A stretch of 64,000 nucleotides of DNA from Actinocorallia aurantiaca (GTDB lineage: Bacteria > Actinomycetota > Actinomycetes > Streptosporangiales > Streptosporangiaceae), in assembly GCF_039533685.1 (NCBI RefSeq), contig NZ_BAAATZ010000021.1:124001-188000 (forward strand), written 5' to 3'. The position numbers were made by a program, and so were the translations under genes. The notes beneath the pieces were generated by a model. The model was not told the DNA's origin. It ran no database searches and saw only the letters and a list, made by a program, of their open reading frames with translations. Numbering within the stretch: position 1 is the first letter of the stretch; each line of letters opens with the position of its first letter. This document shows, in pieces, positions 50,445 to 59,861 of the stretch.

Positions 50445-51863
50445 TCAGGAAGTGCGGCGCAGCAGGGCGAGGAACATCGCGTCGGTGCCGTGGCGGTGCG
50501 GCCAGAACTGCGCGTACGGGCCGGCGCCCAGCCCGGAGAGATGCGGGGCCACCCCGGTCAGGACGTCCACGGAGTCCAGGCGCTGCACGTCCGGACGGGA
50601 GCGCAGCACGTCGTCGACGACCACCCTCGTCTCCGCCAGATGCGGAGAACATGTGACGTAGGCCACGACGCCTCCGGGGCGGACCGAGTCGAGGGCGGTG
50701 CGCAGCAGGTCCCGCTGGAGCGGGCCCAGCTCGGCGACGTTCTGCGGGACGCGGCGCCAGCGGGCCTCGGGACGGCGGCGCAGCGCGCCCAGACCGGTGC
50801 AGGGGACGTCCACCAGCACCCGGTCGAAGCTCTCGGGCCTCCAGGCGGGGCGGGTCCCGTCGGCGACCAGCACGGCCGTGTCCTCGGTGACCACCTGGCG
50901 CACCAGCTCAGCGCGGTGCGGCTGCACGTCGCAGGCCACCAGGTGCGCGTCCCGCTGCCCGGCGAGGCCCGCCAGCAGGGCGGCCTTGCCGCCGGGGCCC
51001 GCGCACAGGTCCAGCCAGCGGGCGTCCGGGCCCTCCAGCGGGGCCGCGGCCAGAGCCAGCGCCACGAGCTGGCTGCCCTCGTCCTGGACCCCGGCCCTTC
51101 CCTCCCGGACCGCGGCGATCTCCCCCGGGTCGCCTTCGGGCAGGTAGGCGGCGTACGGGGAGTACGCGGCGGGGCCCGCGCCCAGCTCGTAGAGCTCCTC
51201 CACCGTCGCGCGCCCCGGACGGGCCACCAGGGTGACGCCGGGACGCTCGTTGTCGGCGGCCAGGAGGTCCTCGATCTCGTCCCTGCCGACCGCGTCGCGC
51301 AGCGCCGAGACCACCCACTTGGGATGGCTGTAGGTGATGGACAGGCGGCCCAGCTCGTCCTCGGGGGCCGCGATCACCAGCCACCCCGGCAGGTCCCTGG
51401 TCGTCACCCGCCGCAGCACCGCGTTGGCGAACTTCGCCTGGCCGGGGCCCGAGACCGACCGCACGAGGTCGACGGTGGTGGAGACGGCCGCGTGCGCCGG
51501 GATCCTGGTCCGCAGCAGCTGGTGGGTCCCGAGGCGCAGCAGGTCCCTCAGCGGGGCGTCGATCTGGGCCACCGGGCGGTCGCTGCACAGGTCGAGGATC
51601 GCGTCGTACGTCCCCCTCCCGCGCAGCGTCCCGTACGTCAGCTCGGTCGCCAGCGCCGCGTCCCGGCCGCTCAGCTCACGCTCCCGCAGCACCCTGGGCA
51701 GCAGCAGGTTCGCGTACGCGTCCCGCGTGTCCACGGCCCGCAGCACGTCGTAGACGGCCTTGCGCACCGCGTCCCCGGGCGTCCTCCGCTGCGCCTGGCG
51801 CGCGGGCCTCCGGTTGTCGTGCCCCCGGTTCCGGTGGGCACTGCGCCTCCGCTGCTCAGGCAT
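50445..51863 (-). CDS. rsmB: 16S rRNA (cytosine(967)-C(5))-methyltransferase
   Basis: 472-residue enzyme: basic N-terminus, NusB-like RNA-binding domain (about residues 28-165) and a SAM methyltransferase domain. Motifs: LCAGPGGKAALLAGL (SAM loop), VACDVQPHRAELV, LVDVPCTGLGALRRRPEARW with one active-site Cys, and AYVTCSPHLAET with the other. ATG 51863 has GGGGGAG nearby. It follows fmt in the def-fmt-rsmB order; the 81-base spacer contains no hairpin. Confidence 0.95.
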   Translation of the reverse strand: MPEQRRRSAHRNRGHDNRRPARQAQRRTPGDAVRKAVYDVLRAVDTRDAYANLLLPRVLRERELSGRDAALATELTYGTLRGRGTYDAILDLCSDRPVAQIDAPLRDLLRLGTHQLLRTRIPAHAAVSTTVDLVRSVSGPGQAKFANAVLRRVTTRDLPGWLVIAAPEDELGRLSITYSHPKWVVSALRDAVGRDEIEDLLAADNERPGVTLVARPGRATVEELYELGAGPAAYSPYAAYLPEGDPGEIAAVREGRAGVQDEGSQLVALALAAAPLEGPDARWLDLCAGPGGKAALLAGLAGQRDAHLVACDVQPHRAELVRQVVTEDTAVLVADGTRPAWRPESFDRVLVDVPCTGLGALRRRPEARWRRVPQNVAELGPLQRDLLRTALDSVRPGGVVAYVTCSPHLAETRVVVDDVLRSRPDVQRLDSVDVLTGVAPHLSGLGAGPYAQFWPHRHGTDAMFLALLRRTS

Positions 51864-51944
51864 CCGTCTTCTCCCCCAACGACCCGCCCAGAACGACGCT
51901 GGACGGGAAAAACGACTTCAGGTCTCTTCTTCTCCGGCCGGAGG

Positions 51945-52871
51945 TCACCGGAGGCGGTCCTCCGGGGCGAGGCGAAGGCCGCGGGCCCAGTCCACGGCCC
52001 TCATGCGCTTCTTGCCGGGCGGCTGGACCTCGCCGAGCGCCACCGGATGGGTGGCGGTGCCCACGAGGACCTCGTTCTTGGTGACCTTCAGCTCGCCGGG
52101 GGCCAGAGGGCCCGCGCCGGCGGCGAGACGGACGGGGCCGAGCTTGAGGCGGTCGTCGCGGAACGTCGTCCAGGGGCCCGGAGCGGGAGTGCAGGCGCGG
52201 CAGAGGCGGTCCACCCGCATCGCGGGGGCGCTCCAGTCGACCCGGGCGTCCTCCGGGGTGAGCTTGGCCGCGTGGGAGACGCCCTCCTCCGGCTGCGGGA
52301 CGGGGCGCAGGGCGCCGGCCTCCAGGCCGTCCATGGTGTCGCGCAGCAGGCGGGCGCCCGCGTGGGACAGCCGCTCCAGGAGGGTTCCGCTGGTGTCGTC
52401 GGGCCGGATCGGCTCGGTGAGGTGGCCGAAGACCGGGCCGGTGTCCAGGCCCTCCTCGATGAGGAAGGTCATCGCGCCGGTGATCTCGTCCCCCGCGAGA
52501 ACGGCCCGCTGGACGGGCGCCGCGCCGCGCCAGGCCGGCAGCAGCGAGAAGTGCAGGTTGACCCAGCCGAGACGGGGGATCCCCAGGGCCGCCTTGCGCA
52601 GGATCGCGCCGTAGGCGACGACCGGGCAGCAGTCGGGCGCCAGCTCCTCCAGCCGCCGGAGGAAATCGGGATCGTCGGCCTTGGCGGGTTTGAGGACCTC
52701 GATGCCGTGCGCCTCGGCGACCTCGGCGACGGGACTGGCCACCAGCTTCCTGCCGCGCCCCGCCGGGGCGTCCGGGCGGGTGACGACGGCCACGACCTCG
52801 TGGTCGGACTCCAGCAGCGCCTTCAGCGGCGGCACCGCGGTCTCGGGGGTTCCGGCGAAGACCAGTCTCAT
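51945..52871 (-). CDS. fmt: Methionyl-tRNA formyltransferase
   Basis: 308-residue enzyme that formylates initiator Met-tRNA. Motifs: MRLVFAGTPETAVPPL, VAYGAILRKAALGIPRLGWVNLHFSLLPAWRGAAPVQRA by region (with the SLLPxxRG folate-site motif), GAMTFLIEEGLDTGPV and a C-terminal OB-like domain. ATG 52871 follows the def stop by one base. The insertion loop typical of bacterial Fmt is present in short form. Cooperates with the deformylase next door. Confidence 0.96.
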   Translation of the reverse strand: MRLVFAGTPETAVPPLKALLESDHEVVAVVTRPDAPAGRGRKLVASPVAEVAEAHGIEVLKPAKADDPDFLRRLEELAPDCCPVVAYGAILRKAALGIPRLGWVNLHFSLLPAWRGAAPVQRAVLAGDEITGAMTFLIEEGLDTGPVFGHLTEPIRPDDTSGTLLERLSHAGARLLRDTMDGLEAGALRPVPQPEEGVSHAAKLTPEDARVDWSAPAMRVDRLCRACTPAPGPWTTFRDDRLKLGPVRLAAGAGPLAPGELKVTKNEVLVGTATHPVALGEVQPPGKKRMRAVDWARGLRLAPEDRLR

Positions 52872-52872
52872 C

Positions 52873-53424
52873 TCAGATGGCCCGTCCGAACGTGCGGTGC
52901 GGCGAGTCCCTGACCACCGGCGCGGGCTCGCCGAACCACTCGGCCTCCCGGATCGCCTTCATCGCGAGCTTGCGCTGCTCGGGGTCCATCCGGTCGATGA
53001 ACAGGATGCCGTCGAGGTGGTCGGTCTCGTGCTGGACGCACCGCGCCAGCAGCTCGGTGCCCTCCACGGTGATCGGCTCGCCGTGCATGTTGAAGCCCTT
53101 GGCGACGGCCCGGTAGGCGCGCGGCGTCGGGAAGGACAGCCCCGGAAGGGACAGGCAGCCCTCCTCGCCGTCCTGCTGCTCCTCGCTGAGGTCCAGGGAC
53201 GGGTTCACCAGGTGCCCGAGGCGGTCGTCCACGTAGTACGTGAACACCCGCAGCCCCACGCCGAGCTGAGGGGCCGCCAGGCCCGCGCCCGGCGCGTCGA
53301 CCATGGTCTCGGTGAGGTCCTTGACCAGCTGCCGCAGCTCCTTGTCGAAGTCCTTGACGGGCTCCGCCGGGGTCCGCAGCACCGGATCACCGAACAAACG
53401 GATCGGTTTGACCGCCAAAGCCAT
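52873..53424 (-). CDS. def: Peptide deformylase
   Basis: 183-residue metalloenzyme removing the N-formyl group from nascent proteins. The three motifs are intact: GAGLAAPQLG, EGCLSLPG with the metal Cys, and QHETDHLDG with two metal His and the catalytic Glu. ATG 53424 has GAGGAG five bases upstream, and a -10-like TAGACT lies about 40 bases upstream (minus strand). First gene of def-fmt-rsmB. Confidence 0.97.
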   Translation of the reverse strand: MALAVKPIRLFGDPVLRTPAEPVKDFDKELRQLVKDLTETMVDAPGAGLAAPQLGVGLRVFTYYVDDRLGHLVNPSLDLSEEQQDGEEGCLSLPGLSFPTPRAYRAVAKGFNMHGEPITVEGTELLARCVQHETDHLDGILFIDRMDPEQRKLAMKAIREAEWFGEPAPVVRDSPHRTFGRAI

Positions 53425-53660
53425 CTCCTCAAGCTCAAGGTTCTCCGGATCAAGCCCAGTCTACGAGCGCCCCCGCCCCGGTTTCGCCCTCCTCCCGTCC
53501 GCCCCGCCCCTCCCGGAGAGGCCGAGCGCACGGACCGCCACCGGCCCCCTCTCCTCCGGACGGGACGGAGAAGCTTTTCGGACCGGAGCGGATCGACGCC
53601 CGCGGCGACCCCCGCCGACCGACCGGGGACGAGCCCTCTCGGATCGGGGCACAACGCGGC

Positions 53661-53688
53661 GCGCCCCGCCCTTCGCAGGGCGGGGCGC
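53661..53688 (-). terminator. Strong hairpin after the 580-residue unknown gene
   Basis: GCGCCCCGCCCT and AGGGCGGGGCGC pair perfectly (12 bp) around TCGC, 12 bases past the stop codon at 53700. The rest of the 275-base spacer to def shows nothing recognisable except the def promoter. Confidence 0.82.
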
Positions 53689-53699
53689 GGCGGGCGGTG

Positions 53700-55442
53700 C
53701 TACTTGGAGCGGGCCTTGAAGGCCGCCTTGCGGGCGATCTTCGCGAGCTCCTTGTCGTGGTGGTGGTCGCCGATCGCGTCGAGGACCTCGCCGACGTGCG
53801 GGTGGTCCAGCCGCCAGACGCCCTCGACCAGGGCGGTGAGGTCGTTGTCGACCTCGCTGTCGGCCAGGGCGATCTGGACGGCGTCGTGCGGGCCGACCGC
53901 CTCGACCATGCCGGCGAGGGTGTCGACGAACATCCACTGCAGGTCGGCCTCGGACGGGACCGTCTTCTCGTCGCCGTGGGTGTTCAGCCAGACCGCGGCG
54001 TACGGGCGGGTCTGCGGGACGTCCAGGGCGTCGCGGATCAGCTGCTCGGCCTCCTGGCCGACCTGCTGCAGGACGACGGCCGCGATGTTGCGCTGCGCCG
54101 GGTGGCCGTCGCGCATCAGCTCCAGCAGGCCGGCGGCGGCGTCCACGGCGGAGCGGCCCTCCAGCCACAGCCCGATCTCCTGCTCGGCGGTCTCCTCCCG
54201 GTGGTGCACCAGGCCCCCGACCAGCTCGGCGGCCGAGCCCTCGGCCAGGTCGCCGATGAGCGGGGCGGTGTAGCCGTCGGCCAGCAGCAGCTCCCGGACG
54301 GCGTAGACGCCCAGCGGGGTGAAGGAGACCTCGCCGTCGGCGACCGTCAGCGCGCCCCAGCGGGCCAGGCCGTCCAGCTCCATGCTCAGCGCCTGGGGAA
54401 GGCCCTGGGCGAGGGTGGCGGCGTCGGCGATCTCGTAGGCGTCCTGCACGTGCTCGATCAGGCCGCTGACCAGCTCGCCGAGCGGGGCGGCGGTGCCGTT
54501 CTCGTACAGGTGCAGCAGCACGCTGGGCAGCTCGCCCTGGCAGACCTCCAGCGGGCTGAGCGCCTCGCCCTCGTCGAACTCGCGGGTGACGACGCCGTCG
54601 AACAGCGCGACCCACAGGCCCAGCACGACCCCCTCGTCGCCGGTGTCCGGGCTCTCGGCGCGGTGCGCGCGGCCGTCTTCCACCTCGACCAGGTCGGCGT
54701 GCCGCACGGCGCGCCACAGGCGCTCCAGCTCGAGGTTCTCGCCCTCCGGGTCCTCGGCGGCCGAGCGCAGGCCGAGGGTCTGGACGGCCGTCTTCACGTC
54801 CTCCTCGGCGAGGGCGTCCTCGTCCAGGGCGCGGCCGTCGATCCAGGCGGCCAGTTCCAGCGCGCCGGTGAGCAGCGACGACGCGCGGGCGGCCTCGGCC
54901 AGCTGCGCGCGGGGCGCCAGCCGGACGGGCGGCACCACGTTGTCGGCGGCGAACTGCCGCATGGTGCGCTCGACCTTCTCCTCGTCGGAGAGGGCCTCGA
55001 ACTCGCGCACCCACGCCTCGATGGCCGCCTCGTCGTCGAGGTCGACGCCGTCGGCGGTCATCATCCGGCCGAACAGCTCGGCGGCGTTCCCGTCGTTCTC
55101 GCTGCTCTCCTCCAGCGCCGCGGTGAACTCGGGGCCGACCGTGTCGATCACCTCGTTCAGCTCGCGCACCCGGGCCTCGTCCAGCTCCCCGCCCTCGGCG
55201 AGGTAGGCCACCAGGTCGCGCGCCGCGTCCAGCACGGCGGGCCCGTCGTCGGGCCCCGCCATCACGTTCTCGGGGAAGTCCTCCAGCAGGATCTCCCGCA
55301 GAAGGGCCCCGTCCAGCTCAGCGGTCCGGTTCAGGTCGGCCAGCTCCACCAGGATGCGCGCCCCGTGCAGGTCGGCGCCCCCCTTCGCGGCGGCCCACGC
55401 CTCGAACCCCTCGACCGTCGTTTCCACCCACTTCTCAGCCAC
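53700..55442 (-). CDS. Uncharacterised 580-residue acidic helical protein
   Basis: I do not recognise a family. The protein is soluble, strongly acidic (Glu/Asp/Ala-rich) until a basic C-terminal tail (KELAKIARKAAFKARSK), and reads as all-helical, with repeated hydrophobic helical pairs in the last third (DALDVPQTRPYAAVWLNTHG, LADSEVDNDLTALVEGVWRL, HPHVGEVLDAIGDHHH) that resemble HEAT-type repeats. A region near 330-390 (LARWGALTVADGEVSFTPLG) looks like a winged-helix fragment. GTG 55442 is preceded by TAGGGT at six bases, so the mRNA is probably leaderless. It lies between priA and def, has its own terminator, and shows codon use like its neighbours. Confidence 0.8.
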   Translation of the reverse strand: MAEKWVETTVEGFEAWAAAKGGADLHGARILVELADLNRTAELDGALLREILLEDFPENVMAGPDDGPAVLDAARDLVAYLAEGGELDEARVRELNEVIDTVGPEFTAALEESSENDGNAAELFGRMMTADGVDLDDEAAIEAWVREFEALSDEEKVERTMRQFAADNVVPPVRLAPRAQLAEAARASSLLTGALELAAWIDGRALDEDALAEEDVKTAVQTLGLRSAAEDPEGENLELERLWRAVRHADLVEVEDGRAHRAESPDTGDEGVVLGLWVALFDGVVTREFDEGEALSPLEVCQGELPSVLLHLYENGTAAPLGELVSGLIEHVQDAYEIADAATLAQGLPQALSMELDGLARWGALTVADGEVSFTPLGVYAVRELLLADGYTAPLIGDLAEGSAAELVGGLVHHREETAEQEIGLWLEGRSAVDAAAGLLELMRDGHPAQRNIAAVVLQQVGQEAEQLIRDALDVPQTRPYAAVWLNTHGDEKTVPSEADLQWMFVDTLAGMVEAVGPHDAVQIALADSEVDNDLTALVEGVWRLDHPHVGEVLDAIGDHHHDKELAKIARKAAFKARSK

Positions 55443-55448
55443 CGTCGT

Positions 55449-55454
55449 ACCCTA
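55449..55454 (-). promoter_or_regulatory. -10 of a leaderless transcript for the 580-residue gene
   Basis: TAGGGT (TANNNT) ends six bases before GTG 55442 and no ribosome site is visible. The 280-base spacer up to priA is otherwise strikingly pyrimidine-rich on the plus strand between 55500 and 55590. Confidence 0.6.
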
Positions 55455-55722
55455 TGCCCCTCCCCACCCCTCTCCGTGCGAGAACGCCCGCACCCGTCTG
55501 CGGAGCCTCCCTCGCCCACGTCTCTTTCCTCCCCCGACACCCCTTTTTCTCCCGCTCGCCACCCCCGCCGCCTCTTCCGGTCGCCCCGGCCACCGACCGT
55601 CCCGCCCCTCGGACGGACCTGTGGCCCGGTGGCGCGGACGGGCCGGTGGGCGCGGCCTCACGCCCCGGAGCCTTTGCGACGGGGTCTCCGGCCGTGTGCC
55701 CGGACGTCGCCCGGGCGGAGGT

Positions 55723-58182
55723 TCAGATGAGTTCCAGGGGGTCGATCTCCACGCGGACGGGGTCGGGGGCCTTGCGGGCGCTGCGGATGCCCTGGGTCTC
55801 CTTCAGGGTGCGGGCCAGGGCGGGGGCGGCGGGGAACGGGGCGCGCAGGAGGGCGCGCTCCCGGCCTGTGCCGACCGGGACGGGGCCGAGGACCTCGGTG
55901 CCGTCGGGGAGCCGCACGGCGGCCAGGAAGTCCCTGAGCCCTTCCGGGGTGCCGGTGAGGGAGGCCATGCGAGCGGCCGGGGGGAAGCGGAGCTCGCGGC
56001 GCTCGTCCAGTTCCCGCTCGGCGAACGTGACGGGGTCCCAGCGGACGACGGCCTGGACGACGGGCAGCGCGGAGTCGGCCACCAGCACCACCCTGCCGTG
56101 CGGGCGGACCAGGGCCGCGGCGTTCAGCCAGCGGCGCAGCGCCTCCTCGTTGGCGCGCAGGTCGGCCCGGCCCAGCAGCGCCCAGCCGTCGAGCAGCAGC
56201 GCGGCGGCGTAGCCCTCCTCGGCCACCGGTTCGGCGCCGGGCGTGGAGACGACGAGTTCCGGGCGGCTCCCGACGGACGCCAGGACGCCGTCCCGGCCCG
56301 AGGTCCGCACCGTCACGCCGGGGAACGCCCGGCCGAGCTCCTCGGCGGTCCGTCCGGCGCCCACCGCGATCGCCCTGATCTGCCGGTCCCCGCATTCGGG
56401 GCACTTCCAGTCCCCCGCGAGCCTGCCGCACCACAGGCAGTGGGGGACGGCGTGCGACGACGCCAGCGCCAGCGGCCCGGCGCACTCGCCGCACCGGGCG
56501 GGCTCCCGGCACCTGCGGCAGGCCAGCGCGGGCAGGTAGCCGCGCCGGGGCACCTGCACCAGCACCGGCCCCTCGGCCAGCGCCTCCCGAGCCGTCCGGA
56601 ACGCCAGCCCCGGCAGCCGCGCCGACCGCGCCGCCTCGTCCCTGGCCAGTTCGGAGTCCTCCCCCGCGGGCCGCACCCTCGGCATCCGCTCCCGCACCGT
56701 CTCCCGCGCGGCCGCCAGCCCGTGCGCCCACCCTCCGGCGACGAGCTGCGTCGTGTCCGCCGTCCGCGTGAACCCCCCGAACAGGGCCCCGGCGCCCGCC
56801 CGGTGCGCCCGCAGCGCCAGCACCTCTCGCGCGTGCGGGTAGGGCGCGTGCGGCTCGGCGTGCACGTCGTCCCCGTCGTCCCACAGCACCACGAGCCCGA
56901 GGTCCCGCACCGGCGCGAGCATCGCCCCCCTGGTCCCGACGACGATCCGCGCCTCTCCCCGCAGCACCCGCAGCCACTCCCGGTACCGCTTCTCCGGCCC
57001 GGCCTCCGCCGTCAGCACCGCCCACTCCGGCCCGGCTTTCCCTTCGGGGAAACCCCCGCCCTCCTCGCCCGCGTCGGACCCGCCCCCGGAGACTCCGGCC
57101 CCGACCGCCAACGCCTCTCGCCCCGAAGCCTCCGGCGCGTCAGCGGCGCTCCCCTCCAAACCCGAAACCCCGGACTCGACCCCACGACCCGAAGACTCCG
57201 AAGCAGCACCGCACGCACCCGACGCGGCTCCAGCCACCGGGACCACCCGGTCCGGCATCTCCGGCTCGTCAGCGGCAATCCCCTCCACGCCCGAAACCCC
57301 GGACTCGACCCCACGACCCGAAGACCCTGAAGCCGTACCGGACGTGCCCGGAGCGGATCCGGCCGCCGAAACCGCCCGGTCCGACGCCTCCGGTGTGGTG
57401 GCGGGCGCCTGCTCCGATGGGGAGGAGGCCGGGCCGAGGGGTGTGAACTCGTGGGTGAGGGCGGTGGCGACGCGGGCGGCTTCGCGGCCGTCGGCGACGA
57501 TGACGAGGGTGCCGCGGCCGGAGGCGAGGGCGGCGCGGGCGGCTCGGGCGATGGCGGCGGGCCAGTCGGGGCCCGGCAGGGCGGTCCAGACCGCGCGGGG
57601 GGACCTGCCGTCGGCGAGGGCCGTCAGGAAGGAGGGGCCCGCCGGGTAGTCGGCCCAGGGGCCCGGGTCCTGCGGGGCGGGCACGCGGGAGGGGCCGGGG
57701 GACGGCGGGTGCTTCTCCGCCCGGGCGTGACGGGGCGGGATCGCCAGGCGCAGGACGTCGGCGAGGGTGCCGGCGTGCCGGTCCGCGAGCTCGCGGGCCA
57801 GCGCGGCGATCTCGGGGGTCAGGACGGGTTCGGGGGAGGTCACCCGTTCCAGGAAGGACAGCCTGCCCTCGTGGCCGCTCTCGGCGATCCGCTCCAGCAG
57901 GAAGCCGTCCATGAGCTTGCCCGCGAAGCGCACCCGCACCCGGCATCCGGGGACGGCGTCCGCGTCCAGCCTGGCGGGCACGAGGTAGTCGAACGGCCGG
58001 TCCAGGTGCGGCAGCGGCACGTCGACGGCCACCCGCGCGACGGGCAGCTCCTCCGCCGCCTCGGGCACCCCCTTGCGCCGGACGGCCGGACGGGCAGAAG
58101 CGGAGCGCGCGCCCTCCCCCGCGCTCCCGCCCTTCACAACCGGAACGTCTTCCAGCCCCGGAATCAAGCCGTCCTCATGCAC
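55723..58182 (-). CDS. priA: Primosomal protein N' (PriA), ATPase-degenerate actinobacterial type, with repeat insertion
   Basis: 819-residue replication-restart protein. The N-terminal 3'-DNA-binding domain (about residues 45-155) is normal; the helicase domain lacks a recognisable Walker A loop, having PDWPAAIARAARAAL where GxTGSGKT is expected, and the DExH box reads WDDGDD, as in other actinobacterial PriA. Eight zinc cysteines are retained (555, 558, 564, 567, 582, 585, 594, 597). Residues about 252-383 are a low-complexity Ala/Gly/Ser/Glu insertion with two full 43-residue tandem repeats. GTG 58182 starts the frame; the first 45 residues are non-conserved, so a later start is possible. 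Probably structural rather than an active helicase. Confidence 0.88.
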   Translation of the reverse strand: MHEDGLIPGLEDVPVVKGGSAGEGARSASARPAVRRKGVPEAAEELPVARVAVDVPLPHLDRPFDYLVPARLDADAVPGCRVRVRFAGKLMDGFLLERIAESGHEGRLSFLERVTSPEPVLTPEIAALARELADRHAGTLADVLRLAIPPRHARAEKHPPSPGPSRVPAPQDPGPWADYPAGPSFLTALADGRSPRAVWTALPGPDWPAAIARAARAALASGRGTLVIVADGREAARVATALTHEFTPLGPASSPSEQAPATTPEASDRAVSAAGSAPGTSGTASGSSGRGVESGVSGVEGIAADEPEMPDRVVPVAGAASGACGAASESSGRGVESGVSGLEGSAADAPEASGREALAVGAGVSGGGSDAGEEGGGFPEGKAGPEWAVLTAEAGPEKRYREWLRVLRGEARIVVGTRGAMLAPVRDLGLVVLWDDGDDVHAEPHAPYPHAREVLALRAHRAGAGALFGGFTRTADTTQLVAGGWAHGLAAARETVRERMPRVRPAGEDSELARDEAARSARLPGLAFRTAREALAEGPVLVQVPRRGYLPALACRRCREPARCGECAGPLALASSHAVPHCLWCGRLAGDWKCPECGDRQIRAIAVGAGRTAEELGRAFPGVTVRTSGRDGVLASVGSRPELVVSTPGAEPVAEEGYAAALLLDGWALLGRADLRANEEALRRWLNAAALVRPHGRVVLVADSALPVVQAVVRWDPVTFAERELDERRELRFPPAARMASLTGTPEGLRDFLAAVRLPDGTEVLGPVPVGTGRERALLRAPFPAAPALARTLKETQGIRSARKAPDPVRVEIDPLELI
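57076..57396 (-). repeat. 43-residue (129-bp) tandem repeats inside priA
   Basis: Unit 1 is 57268-57396, unit 2 is 57139-57267 and a partial third is 57076-57138. Units 1 and 2 share SSGRGVESGVSG and end EG-x-AAD; unit 3 keeps only the PEASGR beginning. At DNA level cccgaaaccccggactcgac recurs 129 bases apart. The period is a multiple of three, so the frame is preserved. Confidence 0.9.
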
Positions 58183-58201
58183 CCCTCACACCTACCACTC
58201 C

Positions 58202-58469
58202 CAGACCATCGGAAAGACCCCGCGCGCCCCGCCTGTGGACACTGGCGGGCACGCAAGCGCGAAGACCCGCACCTTCCAATTCAGACCACCGGAAACCTCG
58301 CCCACCCGGCCTATGGACTTCGCGAGAGACCGCCACCGAACGCGCAAGCACGAAGACCCGCGCCTTCCGACCCAGATCACCGAGACCCCCACGCACCCCG
58401 CCTGCGACCTGCGGCCCGCACACCCGCCTGTAAAGGGCGGCAGGAAACCGCCCGCGGGCGCGCAAGCGC
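58202..58469. repeat. Degenerate tandem repeat in the metK-priA spacer
   Basis: Three units begin CAGAYCAYCG at 58202, 58282 and 58373 (80, 91 and at least 97 bases) and share a middle GCCTRTGGAC or CCGCCTGCGAC and a later CGCAAGC-CGAAGACCCG-CCTTCC block. The third runs into the N gap, so more copies may exist. No gene is supported in 58183-58497; reading frames through it are compositional. Confidence 0.8.
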
Positions 58470-58486
58470 NNNNNNNNNNNNNNNNN
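58470..58486. other. Assembly gap (17 N) in repeat-rich spacer
   Basis: Seventeen N bases, 11 bases before the metK stop codon. The break falls inside the tandem repeat, so true length and copy number are unknown, and any metK terminator would be hidden here. Confidence 0.97.
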
Positions 58487-58497
58487 TGGTGCGGGGA

Positions 58498-59691
<1,194 letters not shown>

Positions 59692-59861
59692 TACGTGAAC
59701 TCCTTGCAGCGGCTGCTGACTCACCAGTAGCAGATGGTTTGCGGTACTCGGGACGGACCGGTTCTCACGAAACGCGTACCCGGCCGAGCCGAAGGCAGTC
59801 TAGTCCTATCGGGGAAGATCGGTATGGCCCAGGCCACGCCGAAGGCCCGTGCGTGCGGGGT

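Noticed and set aside
55430..55722. CRISPR or other regular repeat array in the C/T-rich spacer
   Set aside because: No repeated unit of constant length; only a base-composition bias.
59692..59861. SAM riboswitch upstream of metK
   Set aside because: No SAM-I, SAM-II or SAM-IV conserved core could be found; only short stems near the ribosome site.
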